Source: a virus. Taken from it: a stretch of 44,858 nucleotides of DNA. The notes beneath the pieces were generated by a model that saw nothing but the letters and a program-made list of their open reading frames with translations, was not told the DNA's origin and did not search any database. Below are positions 22,689 through 29,984 of this stretch, piece by piece. Made by a program: the position numbers and the translations under genes. Position 1 is the stretch's first letter. Every line of letters begins with the position of its first letter. The DNA is taken from IMG/VR virus record IMGVR_UViG_3300002460_000009, positions 1-44,858 of that record; one strand, given 5' to 3'.

Positions 22689-23488
22689 TCCGGCCGCTCG
22701 CCATCGATCTTTTTTGCGGCCTCGGCGGCTGGACCGACGGCTTGATGGCCGAGGGCTATGACGTGATCGGCTTCGACATCGAACGGCACGAATACGGCGA
22801 CCATCGCTATCCGGCGCAACTCGTCATCCAGGACGTGCTCACGCTGCACGGCTCGCAGTTCCGCAACGCCGACCTGATCGTCGCCTCGCCGCCCTGCCAG
22901 GAATATTCCTACATGGCGATGCCGTGGTCGAAGGCGAAGGCGAAGGCCGCCGACTACCGGAGCGGCAGGCGCAACGTGAAGCAACTGACCGCGCTGTTCG
23001 ACGTTTGTTTTCGCATCCAGCGCGAGGCTTGCGAGGCGGCCGGTCGGCAGATCCCAATGGTGGTCGAGAACGTCAAGGGCGCTCAGCCGTGGGTTGGTCG
23101 ATCGCGCTGGAACTTCGGCAGCTTCCATCTGTGGGGCGATGTGCCGGCGTTGATGCCGCCGGTTGTTGCCATCAAGAACAACGGCGGCTCCTGGTTCAAC
23201 ATCGGCTCACCCGGACAGAAGGTCGTCGGGCAAAATCCTGACGGGCGTCTCATTCATCGTCGCGATGGCCACGACCACACGCGCCGCCCGACCAATCCGG
23301 CTGAGCACACAGGCATCAAGAACGGCGCTGACTGGTTTGGGGCAGGCCAAAACTGTTCTGCTCAGCGCCGCGCCGGAAGCAAATCGTCCGCCCGCAAGGC
23401 CGCCTCTGCCATGATCGCGAAGATCCCGCTGCCGCTCAGCCGCCATATCGCCGCGACCTTCCGGCCGGCCGAACGGGTGGCCGCATGA
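22685..23488 (+). CDS. C5-cytosine DNA methyltransferase
   Basis: 267 residues from TTG 22685 with GAGGAG upstream. Motif I DLFCGLGG (8-15), motif IV PPCQ (69-72) with catalytic Cys71, motif VI VVENVKG (126-132) with Glu128. The target-recognition region is short. It transfers a methyl group to C5 of cytosine. It pairs with the orphan adenine methyltransferase upstream. Confidence 0.9.
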   Translation: MIRPLAIDLFCGLGGWTDGLMAEGYDVIGFDIERHEYGDHRYPAQLVIQDVLTLHGSQFRNADLIVASPPCQEYSYMAMPWSKAKAKAADYRSGRRNVKQLTALFDVCFRIQREACEAAGRQIPMVVENVKGAQPWVGRSRWNFGSFHLWGDVPALMPPVVAIKNNGGSWFNIGSPGQKVVGQNPDGRLIHRRDGHDHTRRPTNPAEHTGIKNGADWFGAGQNCSAQRRAGSKSSARKAASAMIAKIPLPLSRHIAATFRPAERVAA

Positions 23489-23652
23489 CCGAGCGCCACA
23501 AATGGGGTGACCCGCTCCGCCTGGAGCACCACACCGATCGCATCTGCGCCCGATGCGGCCTCGTCAAGCGCACCAGGCACGAGCCCGACGCCCGGCCGAT
23601 GCACTGGACCGAGTTCTTCAACGGCGAGACGCCCGCCGAGGTCAACGCATGA
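23485..23652 (+). CDS. Small zinc-finger-like protein
   Basis: 55 residues (MTERHKWGDPLRLEHHTDRI then CARCGLVKRTRHEPD). CxxC with nearby His residues (HH, H) could form a single zinc site. ATGA overlaps at both ends place it firmly in the operon. Confidence 0.6.
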   Translation: MTERHKWGDPLRLEHHTDRICARCGLVKRTRHEPDARPMHWTEFFNGETPAEVNA

Positions 23653-23942
23653 CCCACCAGCCCGCCGCCCCGCCGATCATCGTCAGCGACCACGCGCTCA
23701 TCCGCTACATGGAGCGCGTCATGCGCCTCGACATCGAGGCCGTCCGACGCAAGATCGAGCGGGCCGTCAAGCCGATCGCCGGCGGCAGGGGCAGGCGCAA
23801 TCTCAAGGCCGGCGGCTTCACCTACGTCCTGCAGAACAACCACGTCACCACTGTCCTCGACAACGGGATGCGCGCCACCAACCGCGTCGATCACCCGGCA
23901 GCGCCAGCCTTCGCCAACGGCCAGCACAAGGACGCGACGTGA
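23649..23942 (+). CDS. Hypothetical protein, DUF4258-like pattern
   Basis: 97 residues. SDHALIRYMERVMRLDIEAV, RRKIERAV and GGFTYVLQNNHVTTVLDN resemble small alpha/beta proteins with a HAxxRxxER-type helix, as in DUF4258/RelE-like folds. Immediately upstream of the replication initiator. Confidence 0.55.
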   Translation: MTHQPAAPPIIVSDHALIRYMERVMRLDIEAVRRKIERAVKPIAGGRGRRNLKAGGFTYVLQNNHVTTVLDNGMRATNRVDHPAAPAFANGQHKDAT

Positions 23943-24766
23943 TGGCGAGGATCCGCACCATCAAGCCGGAATTCTTCCGTCATGAACGGTTGTTCGAGGC
24001 CGAGCGCGAAAGCGGCTTGCCCCTTCGTCTCGCCTTCGCCGGCCTCTGGACCACCTGCGATCGCGAAGGTCGTTTTGCGTGGCGACCGCGGCAACTGAAG
24101 CTCGATTGCCTGCCCTACGATGAACTCGATTTTTCACGCGTGCTCGACGCGTTGACCACGCGTGGCTTTCTCGTGCGCTACCGTGTCACTGATGAGAACG
24201 GCGCGCACGATTTTGGCTTCATCCCGAGTTGGCGGAAGCATCAGGTCATAAATCCGCGAGAGCGCGATTCCGAACTCCCTGACCCAGACAATTGCGAGAT
24301 ACTTCAAGAGGATGCTGACGCGTCAGGCACGCGTGAGCCACGCGACAGTAAAATGCATGTGCATGCACGTGGGGAAAGGGAAAGGGAAAGGGAACTGGAA
24401 GGGAAGGGAACAAGCACACTGTCGGCTGCGCCGACGGCGCGTGTGCAGGATGAGTTTTCGCTGACAGGGGACGAGCACCCTCCACCGAAAGCCAACGGCG
24501 CCAGCCACCAAGAATATCCCGACGACTTCGAGGGGGTGTGGCACGAGTATCGCGTCATCGGCTCACCGAACTCCTCGAAAGCCGCCGCCTTCAAGCGATT
24601 CTCGAAGTTGTCGCCCGAAGACCGAACGGCCTGCTATTCGGGCCTGATCAGCTACGTCCTCTGGCTGATCGATGAGCGCAAGAGGCGCGCCGACTATCCC
24701 GCCAAGCACCTCGCAACCTTCATCACCGAGCGCGGCTGGGAGCCGTTTCTGGAGAACGCCGCATGA
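23942..24766 (+). CDS. Replication initiator, DnaD/phage O-like
   Basis: 274 residues. The N-terminal winged-helix-like region (ARIRTIKPEFFRHERLFEAE, LPLRLAFAGLWTTCDREGRF, RPRQLKLDCLPYDELDFSRV) is a common phage replication protein start; the C-terminus (FEGVWHEYRVIGSPNSSKAA, RFSKLSPEDR) looks like a DnaD/DnaT-type loader-binding end. A low-complexity linker (GERERERELEGKG) is encoded by a GGGAAA repeat. The linker DNA is a candidate origin. Confidence 0.75.
   Translation: MARIRTIKPEFFRHERLFEAERESGLPLRLAFAGLWTTCDREGRFAWRPRQLKLDCLPYDELDFSRVLDALTTRGFLVRYRVTDENGAHDFGFIPSWRKHQVINPRERDSELPDPDNCEILQEDADASGTREPRDSKMHVHARGERERERELEGKGTSTLSAAPTARVQDEFSLTGDEHPPPKANGASHQEYPDDFEGVWHEYRVIGSPNSSKAAAFKRFSKLSPEDRTACYSGLISYVLWLIDERKRRADYPAKHLATFITERGWEPFLENAA
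24354..24367. repeat. TGCATG dyad next to the purine tract
   Basis: TGCATGTGCATGCA: two overlapping TGCATG units immediately 5' of the GGGAAA repeats within the replication gene. It could be an initiator binding element. Confidence 0.4.
24371..24410 (+). repeat. GGGAAA tandem repeat in the replication gene
   Basis: Three perfect GGGAAA units followed by degenerate GGGAAC/GGAAGGGAAGGGAA, a 40-base tract that is purine on one strand except for a C and a T. Together with the TGCATG dyad it resembles the repeat-plus-skewed-tract layout of origins located inside initiator genes. Confidence 0.6.
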
Positions 24767-25470
24767 TCTCCACCGCCGAAATCCGCGAGCACCTGATCGG
24801 CCGCCTCGAGCCGCTGTTCGGTAAGGTCAAGAGCGCCGACGGACTCGCCGCAGAGCTCGCCAAGCACATCCCCGAGCACGCGACCGTCGGGGGTCTCGAC
24901 GGACTCGCCGACAGGATCATCCAGACGCGCAAGGCCAAGAGCTTCCCTGCGGCGAGCGAGATGATCACGGCGATCAAGGGCATCGCGCCGGCGGCTTCGA
25001 TCGTTGGCGGTACGAAGCGGCTCTACACGCCGGCCGACTATCTCGCGAAGCGCCAGGCCGAGGACAAGGCTGAGGCGGATGCGGTCAGGCTGCTTGCCGG
25101 TACCGATCTCGCGCGCCGGGCTGTCGAGGAGCGATGGGCGCCGGGGCTCCTCGATTTCACCACGACGGCGGGCCGCGCGCCGGCGCTCGACGAGGAGCGC
25201 GTGATCAAGGCGAAGGTCTATCGCAACGACGCGATGGTCGAGGAGGATCCCGGCGTGCTCGGCGATGGCCTGATCACGCTCCGCCATTGGATGCACGTCA
25301 AGGCGTGCCGGCTGCTCGGCTTCCCGATCGAGGAGCCGCGGCCCACCACAAAGCGCGTGCCGACTCGGTTCGACATGCGTCCGATGAAGGAACTGCCGCC
25401 GGTGACGGCCGAGGAATTGGCGCCGACGCCGCAGCTCCTCGCGACACTCAGAAAGCTTGCCCCAGAATGA
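24763..25470 (+). CDS. Hypothetical protein following the initiator
   Basis: 235 residues, helical first 130 residues (AEIREHLIGRLEPLFGKVKS; ADGLAAELAKHIPEHATVGG) then mixed alpha/beta. No Walker motif is present, so it is not an AAA loader, but its place right after the initiator (ATGA overlap) suggests a replication accessory role. Confidence 0.6.
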   Translation: MISTAEIREHLIGRLEPLFGKVKSADGLAAELAKHIPEHATVGGLDGLADRIIQTRKAKSFPAASEMITAIKGIAPAASIVGGTKRLYTPADYLAKRQAEDKAEADAVRLLAGTDLARRAVEERWAPGLLDFTTTAGRAPALDEERVIKAKVYRNDAMVEEDPGVLGDGLITLRHWMHVKACRLLGFPIEEPRPTTKRVPTRFDMRPMKELPPVTAEELAPTPQLLATLRKLAPE

Positions 25471-25513
25471 GCCTTCATTCCGACGACGAAACTATTTTGC
25501 GAGGCGAATCGCG

Positions 25514-25708
25514 ATGAGCGACGACGGCCGCGTGGTGCCGATCAGGCGCGAGGTCTGGCAGCACGTCCACCGGACACCGATGCTGCGGTGGCACGGCGGC
25601 AAGCTCGAGCAGCTCATGATGGTCGAGGGCATCGCCGAGGACCGCGTGACGGTGGTCGACATCCGCCAGGAGTGGCGCGCGGTGCCAACGGAGGACGCGG
25701 GCACATGA
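25514..25708 (+). CDS. Small hypothetical protein
   Basis: 64 residues (MSDDGRVVPIRREVWQHVHR, TPMLRWHGGKLEQLMMVEGI...). ATG 25514 has GCGAGG upstream; the in-frame ATG at 25457 would overlap the previous gene. beta-rich. No family recognised. Confidence 0.55.
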   Translation: MSDDGRVVPIRREVWQHVHRTPMLRWHGGKLEQLMMVEGIAEDRVTVVDIRQEWRAVPTEDAGT

Positions 25709-25809
25709 CCGGGTACGTGCTCGCCTTTCTCGCCGGCGCCGTGACAGCCTTCGGGCTTAGCTTCGTGCTGAGCATCTTCCTCGTCGATCAATCGCGGTGG
25801 CGAGAATGA
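25705..25809 (+). CDS. 34-residue single-TM protein
   Basis: MTGYVLAFLAGAVTAFGLSF followed by VLSIFLVDQSRWRE: one TM helix. ATGA overlap with the previous stop. The same frame continues after its UGA with a second TM-like segment (next entry). Confidence 0.55.
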   Translation: MTGYVLAFLAGAVTAFGLSFVLSIFLVDQSRWRE

Positions 25810-25896
25810 CCGCCCGCCTCGTGGGCCATCTGGCTCGGCCTCGCAATCGGCATCTACGTCGTCGGCAAGGTCTGGGTCGAGAGGACGAGGCAGTAG
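25810..25896 (+). other. In-frame TM segment after UGA, no start codon
   Basis: Directly after the UGA at 25807-25809 the same frame reads PPASWAIWLGLAIGIYVVGK VWVERTRQ to TAG, a convincing TM helix with basic tail, but it contains no ATG, GTG or TTG. The overlapping ATG at 25806 is in another frame. Possible readings: UGA readthrough giving a two-TM hairpin, a frameshifted small gene that once started at ATG 25806, or a sequencing error in the CCGCCCGCC run. Confidence 0.45.
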
Positions 25897-25900
25897 GCGC

Positions 25901-26152
25901 TCACCGAAGCGCGCGCCGTAGCTCTTTCGCGATCTCGTGCAATTCCGTCTCGCGCGCCTCGATGATCGCGAGCAGGTCGGCCACGATGCCCGCGTGGATG
26001 CCCCTCGAGCCGTCGGCCATGTAGTGCAGCGACCGATCGGACATGTCGAGATCCCGAGCGAGCGGCATTTTCCAGTTTTCGCCGTAGAGTGCCCGCCCGA
26101 CGCGGGCGAGCGCATCGGGCGAGATCACGGCCTGCTTAAAGGGCGCGGGCAT
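25901..26152 (-). CDS. HTH-like regulator
   Basis: 83 residues. ISPDALARVGRALYGENWKM, PLARDLDMSDRSLHYMADGS (about 11-50) is an HTH with a typical recognition helix, followed by GIHAGIVADLLAIIEARETE. This type is frequent as a single-domain regulator in alphaproteobacterial phages. It is convergent with the rightward early operon and last in the leftward cluster. Confidence 0.7.
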   Translation of the reverse strand: MPAPFKQAVISPDALARVGRALYGENWKMPLARDLDMSDRSLHYMADGSRGIHAGIVADLLAIIEARETELHEIAKELRRALR

Positions 26153-26159
26153 AGGTTCC

Positions 26160-26591
26160 TCAAATCGCTTGAATGACGGTGTAGCCGACGGCCTGCAGAT
26201 AGGCGAGTCCGGCCTCGCGGTAGCAGTTCATATATCCGGCGGGCTTGCCCTTCTCGGCCGGCAGATAGTTCGCGAAGATCCAGCCGCGGGGAGCCTTGGA
26301 GCCGTGGGGCCAGCGCCCGCCCTTCGGCGGCAACTTCGTCCCCTCGCAATGGTCGGTCATCTTGTGGCCGTCGATGGTCAGACCAGCCAGCGCGGCGTGA
26401 AAGCGGTCGTAGCCGTAGCCGGTCGCCTTGCCGGACTGGAAGGGCGTATCGCCCGACATGTGGAAGACGTTGACGAGGCAAGATGACTGCGTATAGGCGG
26501 CCTGCACCTTCGCGATGGGGCGCTTTCCCTTCATCACGATCCATGCGGAGATTGAACGGCCGGCGGCGGTGTCGTTGACGTACTTGGTCAT
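26160..26591 (-). CDS. Hypothetical protein
   Basis: 143 residues from ATG 26591 with GAGGA upstream. beta-rich N-terminal half (ISAWIVMKGKRPIAKVQAAY, LVNVFHMSGD) and a conserved-looking KATGYGYDRFHAALAGLTID. C-terminus YLQAVGYTVIQAI. No family recognised. Confidence 0.6.
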   Translation of the reverse strand: MTKYVNDTAAGRSISAWIVMKGKRPIAKVQAAYTQSSCLVNVFHMSGDTPFQSGKATGYGYDRFHAALAGLTIDGHKMTDHCEGTKLPPKGGRWPHGSKAPRGWIFANYLPAEKGKPAGYMNCYREAGLAYLQAVGYTVIQAI

Positions 26592-26651
26592 GGCTCGATC
26601 CTCGATCGATCCGCCCGGCCCCATGCCCGGCGGGAAGCTGGCGCTTCGTGC

Positions 26652-26672
26652 TGCCGGCCACGGGGACCGGCA
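26652..26672. other. Short hairpin between leftward genes
   Basis: TGCCGG / CCGGCA with a 9-base loop in the 101-base gap. No T-run follows on either strand, so it is at best a weak attenuator. Confidence 0.3.
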
Positions 26673-26692
26673 GGGCGCTGCGTCAGGCGGCC

Positions 26693-27154
26693 TCAGCGTA
26701 CAGCCTTCAGGAATTCCTCGACCTTGCCCACGGTCGCCTTAGCCGCGGCCCGAACCTCTGCCTTGGCGGCCCGTGCCGCATGCTCGGCGGCTTTGGCGCG
26801 CTCAATCCGCGTCGCGTTCATGGCCTCGTCATAGGCATTGACCAAATCGACGTCCGATCGGCACCGCCAGCTCTCAGCCAGCGCGCCTTCAAGCGCCCGT
26901 GTCTGCCGATCGCGGATAGCCTTCAAGATCGTCTTGCCGGTCGTGTGAGCGGTGCGGCTGGCACAATTCGGACGGCTGCCGACAAACTGGCGCTGCAGCT
27001 CCTGCCGCTGCAACGAGCGGATGGCCTCGAGCACGGCCTCACCATGCGCCCGGCGCTGCTCACGGGTCGGATGCTTGACCGCGCGCATCTTCGCGATCTT
27101 CGTGCCGAGGTTGGGATAGATCGGACCGTATTGCCCGGATTCGGGGGTTTCCAT
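26693..27154 (-). CDS. Hypothetical basic helical protein
   Basis: 153 residues, Ala/Arg/Lys-rich helices (KHPTREQRRAHGEAVLEAIR; RIERAKAAEHAARAAKAEVR, AAAKATVGKVEEFLKAVR). The charge pattern suggests nucleic-acid binding. No family recognised. Confidence 0.6.
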   Translation of the reverse strand: METPESGQYGPIYPNLGTKIAKMRAVKHPTREQRRAHGEAVLEAIRSLQRQELQRQFVGSRPNCASRTAHTTGKTILKAIRDRQTRALEGALAESWRCRSDVDLVNAYDEAMNATRIERAKAAEHAARAAKAEVRAAAKATVGKVEEFLKAVR

Positions 27155-27166
27155 CGTCGCCTCCCC

Positions 27167-27367
27167 CTAGGCCGGCCGCTCGATAGGCGCATAGGCCGTG
27201 CACCACAGGCGCCCGACGACGTAGCCTATTTGCACGGTGCGGCCGTCCTTCTTGTCGACGTACATCTTCGACACCTTGCCGCCAATCTTCTGCCGGAGCT
27301 CGGTGACCGTGCGCGCCCAATGCCGCTCGCCGTATTGATCGATGTAGAGGGTGAGATTGCCGTTCAT
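27167..27367 (-). CDS. Conserved small phage protein
   Basis: 66 residues: LTLYIDQYGERHWARTVTEL, RQKIGGKVSKMYVDKKDGRT, VQIGYVVGRLWCTAYAPIER. A short beta protein type that I recall from many temperate phages, without known function. Confidence 0.65.
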   Translation of the reverse strand: MNGNLTLYIDQYGERHWARTVTELRQKIGGKVSKMYVDKKDGRTVQIGYVVGRLWCTAYAPIERPA

Positions 27368-27467
27368 GGTGTTCGCCTCTGCGAAAACATCCGGCCTGAT
27401 TGCCTGATGTTGTGCGGAGCATACCGAACAACTAGCGACCCGTCAACAGCTCATTGATCACGAATTA

Positions 27468-27695
27468 TTACAGCTTCGCGCCACACTTTGAGCAGCGAAA
27501 GGTCGGCGCCGCACCTGCAGGGTGGGAGACCTTGCCCTGATGACCGCACGAACGACAATGAAGGCGCCGCACAGTCGGGAGCCGCGTGATCGTCACGCCG
27601 GCAGTCAGCACCGCAGCCTCAGCCCTCAGATCAGCCTTCGACGGCGCCTCAAGCACGGCGAGCATTTGATCGTTGTCGAGCGTGCCGAAAGCCAC
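27468..27695 (-). CDS. Zinc-ribbon protein
   Basis: 75 residues from GTG 27695, two bases after the upstream stop. The C-terminus LHCRSCGHQGKVSH and FRCSKCGAKL gives two CxxC pairs, a zinc ribbon. ATG 27761 would add a Ser/Arg-rich stretch overlapping the upstream gene by 65 bases and is not preferred. Such small ribbons can bind DNA or RNA polymerase. Confidence 0.65.
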   Translation of the reverse strand: MAFGTLDNDQMLAVLEAPSKADLRAEAAVLTAGVTITRLPTVRRLHCRSCGHQGKVSHPAGAAPTFRCSKCGAKL

Positions 27696-27696
27696 G

Positions 27697-28023
27697 CTAC
27701 CACGCCGGCTCTCGCTCTGCCTCGACCTCTGCCGGTCTTTCGACCAATTCCGGTTGCTCATGATTGAGATCCCACTCGACCTTCGCCTCGTCAGCCTGCT
27801 TCCTCAATCGCGCCTTGCTCGGCTTTCGCTTCCGCGGCCGCTCCGCCTTCTCCCATTGCTTCAGCAACAGCGCCGAGCGAGCGGACTTCCAATCGACACC
27901 GCGGCGCCGGCACCACGCATGAAGCGACTGCCGAGACACACACGCCAGCTCCGCCGCCTCGCTCAAGGTCAACAGCCCTCGCTCCAACATCGAGAGGGCC
28001 TTCAACCTGTTTCTGCCAATCAT
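27697..28023 (-). CDS. HTH protein at the head of the leftward cluster
   Basis: 108 residues. An N-terminal HTH (RNRLKALSMLERGLLTLSEA, AELACVSRQSLHAWCRRRGV) is followed by a strongly basic segment (KAERPRKRKPSKARLRKQAD) and an acidic tail. ATG 28023 lies 16 bases from CTATAG-family site 28039-28058, which itself overlaps a minus-strand TTGACA. The gene is divergent from the late operon. This makes it the best candidate for the protein that binds the CTATAG sites, with autoregulation. An alternative is a terminase-associated DNA-binding protein. Confidence 0.7.
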   Translation of the reverse strand: MIGRNRLKALSMLERGLLTLSEAAELACVSRQSLHAWCRRRGVDWKSARSALLLKQWEKAERPRKRKPSKARLRKQADEAKVEWDLNHEQPELVERPAEVEAEREPAW

Positions 28024-28038
28024 GTTGACGGATGTAAA

Positions 28039-28058
28039 TTGTTCACTATAGATGTCAA
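28039..28058 (+). promoter_or_regulatory. CTATAG-family site 4, overlapping a leftward -35
   Basis: TTGTTCACTATAGATGTCAA. Its right edge (28053-28058) is TTGACA on the minus strand, a consensus -35 for the HTH gene starting at 28023; the -10 is unclear. Binding here would be expected to affect that promoter. Confidence 0.72.
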
Positions 28059-28092
28059 CAGGCCAGCATTTCCGCCAAACCGCAGTATTCCG

Positions 28093-28112
28093 CCATTCGC
28101 TATCGAGGATAT
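28093..28112 (+). promoter_or_regulatory. CTATAG-family site 5, abutting a rightward TTGACA
   Basis: CCATTCGCTATCGAGGATAT, with CTATCG in place of CTATAG. TTGACA follows at 28112-28117 on the plus strand, and an A-rich stretch lies downstream, so this may be the operator of the rightward late promoter; the -10 is not convincing. Confidence 0.65.
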
Positions 28113-28233
28113 TGACAAGCACATAAAAAAACGCGCATTCTCCACGCGCCAACCAAACACGCGCGTCTTTTCCTTCCGCAGCGAGGCGACTAGCCGAGCG
28201 AGGACCAGCGCAGCGAGCAAGCGAGCAAGCGAC

Positions 28234-28806
28234 GTGCCGCCAAGCGACGCCGCTCAGTTGGTCGAAGAGCCCGACACCGACCTCCCGCCGCTCACTCACA
28301 AGCAGATGAAGTTCGTCGAGGCCCTCCTCAAGGGCCTCACCGGCGCCGACGCCTACCGCGAGGCATACGACTGCTCAGGCAGCGCCGACCCGACCATCTG
28401 GGCGCGCGCTTCCGAGCTTCGCGCTGACAGTAGAGTTGCGGTCTGGCTCTCCGCAGCTCGCCAAGCCCACCTCGGATCAGCCATCCTCACCCGCGAAAAT
28501 CACATGCGGGAACTCGAGCGACTTCGCGAACTCGCCATCGACCAGAAGGACGTGAAAACTGCCCTCGGTGCCGAAGTCCAACGCGGCCACGTCGCCGGCC
28601 TTCGCGTCGATCGTTCCGAGATCACCATCAACAATCCCGCCGCCATCCTCTCCGAGATCGGACGCATCAATCCCGATATCGCCCAGCGCATCGCCGAGAC
28701 CTACGCAATCCCGTTCGCGCCAATCATCGACATGACGCCAAACCGGCAGCCCGCCGATCTCGATGACGAGCAGAACGACGACTACGCTGACACACCAAGC
28801 GAATGA
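28234..28806 (+). CDS. terS: Terminase small subunit
   Basis: 190 residues from GTG 28234. LTHKQMKFVEALLKGLTGAD, AYREAYDCSG and ADPTIWARASELRADSRVAV (about 20-72) match the Terminase_2 small-subunit pattern, whose HTH recognises the packaging site. The C-terminus is Asp-rich (DLDDEQNDDYADTPSE). No ATG or better ribosome site is available upstream; TTG 28258 is an alternative. It is unusually far (8.5 kb) from the large subunit. Confidence 0.8.
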   Translation: MPPSDAAQLVEEPDTDLPPLTHKQMKFVEALLKGLTGADAYREAYDCSGSADPTIWARASELRADSRVAVWLSAARQAHLGSAILTRENHMRELERLRELAIDQKDVKTALGAEVQRGHVAGLRVDRSEITINNPAAILSEIGRINPDIAQRIAETYAIPFAPIIDMTPNRQPADLDDEQNDDYADTPSE

Positions 28807-29181
28807 CGAGCAGTTCGGGACTCGAATGTTTCCGCATTGCGACGCCTCCACGCCCGCGCGCGAGGCTGGCAGATCGGGGCCTTTGCAACAGCCAGCGTTG
28901 CAACGGATTGGCTGATCTCTGCGGGTTTCAAGGTCATTGTCGGCAGCTTCATAAGCTGTCGTGGTGTCGATCGGCTGCGAGGAGTGTCGGATTTCAGCCA
29001 TTCCGGCCTGGAGGGAGGGGGTAGGCCACCCCCGAGGCCCTGTCGTTCGGGTTCTAATCCCCCTCTGCAACCGGGTCGGGTTATCGGCCTTCGCAGTTGC
29101 GAGATATCGAGTGCGTCGCACAATGGAGAGGCTGAGTTGCGAGATTACGGAGTTCTGGTCTGCGCGCGAGGAGAAGCGTTC
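28807..29181. other. 375-base non-coding gap with structured RNA-like elements
   Basis: No convincing gene. It contains an inverted TTGCAAC/GTTGCAA pair (28882-28902), an anticodon-arm-like hairpin with loop TTCATAA (near 28955), a GGGGGT/ACCCCC hairpin (near 29013-29034) and a T-arm/acceptor-like stretch GGGTTCTAATCCCCCTCTGC near 29049-29068. The pieces do not assemble into one canonical tRNA. Packaging sites often lie beside terS, so cos/pac function is possible. Confidence 0.4.
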
Positions 29182-29409
29182 ATGTCCGGCAAAGACGATC
29201 TGAGCGGTTTTCGCACGCGCGAGGAAGCGATGATGGCGGGAGTCGAGGCAATCCAAGCGGATTTGCTGCCGGGCGACGATGCGATGCTGATCTGCTGCGC
29301 TGGTCCTCCGACCTGCCTGCTGCAAGCTGATGCTTGTGTCGAGGCGGCCAATCGTGGCTGCCCGAAGTGCACTCGGATTTTGATTGGCGAGGAATTGCCT
29401 CGCGCGTAG
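29182..29409 (+). CDS. Small Cys-rich hypothetical protein
   Basis: 75 residues (MSGKDDLSGFRTREEAMMAG...). AGGAG eight bases upstream of ATG 29182. Cysteines at ICCAG, TCLLQ, ACVEA and GCPKC may bind zinc. No family recognised. Confidence 0.6.
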   Translation: MSGKDDLSGFRTREEAMMAGVEAIQADLLPGDDAMLICCAGPPTCLLQADACVEAANRGCPKCTRILIGEELPRA

Positions 29410-29467
29410 GGGCTGCGGCTTGCAGGGAGCGTCGGTGGCTGGTTTTTGACGGGGTGTGGCTGTTGGG

Positions 29468-29487
29468 GTATCCGTTATAGCGAACGC
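29468..29487 (-). promoter_or_regulatory. CTATAG-family site 6
   Basis: GTATCCGTTATAGCGAACGC, 18 bases before ATG 29506. TTGACG at 29446-29451 lies upstream with TATCCG 17 bases later inside the site, a weak promoter match. Confidence 0.7.
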
Positions 29488-29505
29488 TTTCTGTAGGAGG
29501 CTCTG

Positions 29506-29799
29506 ATGGCGAAATTGTATATCGAGGAGGCGACGAGTTTGAGGGATGATGGTGGCGGCGAGACGCTTCCGGTCTTTCCTGAGCCATCCGGTTTTTCCGT
29601 AGTGACGTTCACGACCGCAGCGCAGAGCGCGGCCTTTGGCGGCGAGTTCATCCGGATTCTGGCGGATGCGAACTGCCATATCGCCTTTGGGTCAGATCCG
29701 ACGGCGACGGCCAATCATCCGAGATACGTCGCGGATGTTGAGTATTTCCGGTCTGTGCGATCGGGAGAGAAGCTTTCGGTTTACGACGGGACGAGCTGA
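29506..29799 (+). CDS. Hypothetical late protein, possible virion accessory
   Basis: 97 residues with a strong AGGAGG. beta-rich and low in charge (MAKLYIEEATSLRDDGGGET; FEPSG-like FPEPSGFSVVTFTTAA, GGEFIRILADANCHIAFGSD). Reads like a small head or tail decoration protein. Its stop overlaps the next ATG. Confidence 0.6.
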   Translation: MAKLYIEEATSLRDDGGGETLPVFPEPSGFSVVTFTTAAQSAAFGGEFIRILADANCHIAFGSDPTATANHPRYVADVEYFRSVRSGEKLSVYDGTS

Positions 29800-29984
29800 T
29801 GCGGCTGGTCCTCGGCCTTGGGCTTCCTCCGGCCAGCAGTGGCGGCGCGGGACCGTTTGGTGCCACGGCGGGTCTGTTGTTGGAGGGTGACATGGCGGCC
29901 GATCCCGCGGATTTTCTCTTGCTCGAAGGCGATATGGCGGACGACGCCAGTGATTTCCTGCTGCTTGAAGGGGATATGGTCTGA
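29799..29984 (+). CDS. Small protein with LLLEGDM repeats
   Basis: 61 residues. After a Gly-rich start, LLLEGDM occurs three times at about 27-33, 41-47 and 54-60, the last two preceded by DF. Short acidic-hydrophobic repeats of this kind occur in phage tail-region genes of unknown function. ATGA overlap with the fibre gene downstream. Confidence 0.6.
   Translation: MRLVLGLGLPPASSGGAGPFGATAGLLLEGDMAADPADFLLLEGDMADDASDFLLLEGDMV

Noticed and set aside
28869-29068. A 200-base tRNA or intron-split tRNA with CAT anticodon
   Set aside because: The D-arm is missing, the T-stem has only three good pairs, and acceptor pairing needs bulges; left as tRNA-like pieces.
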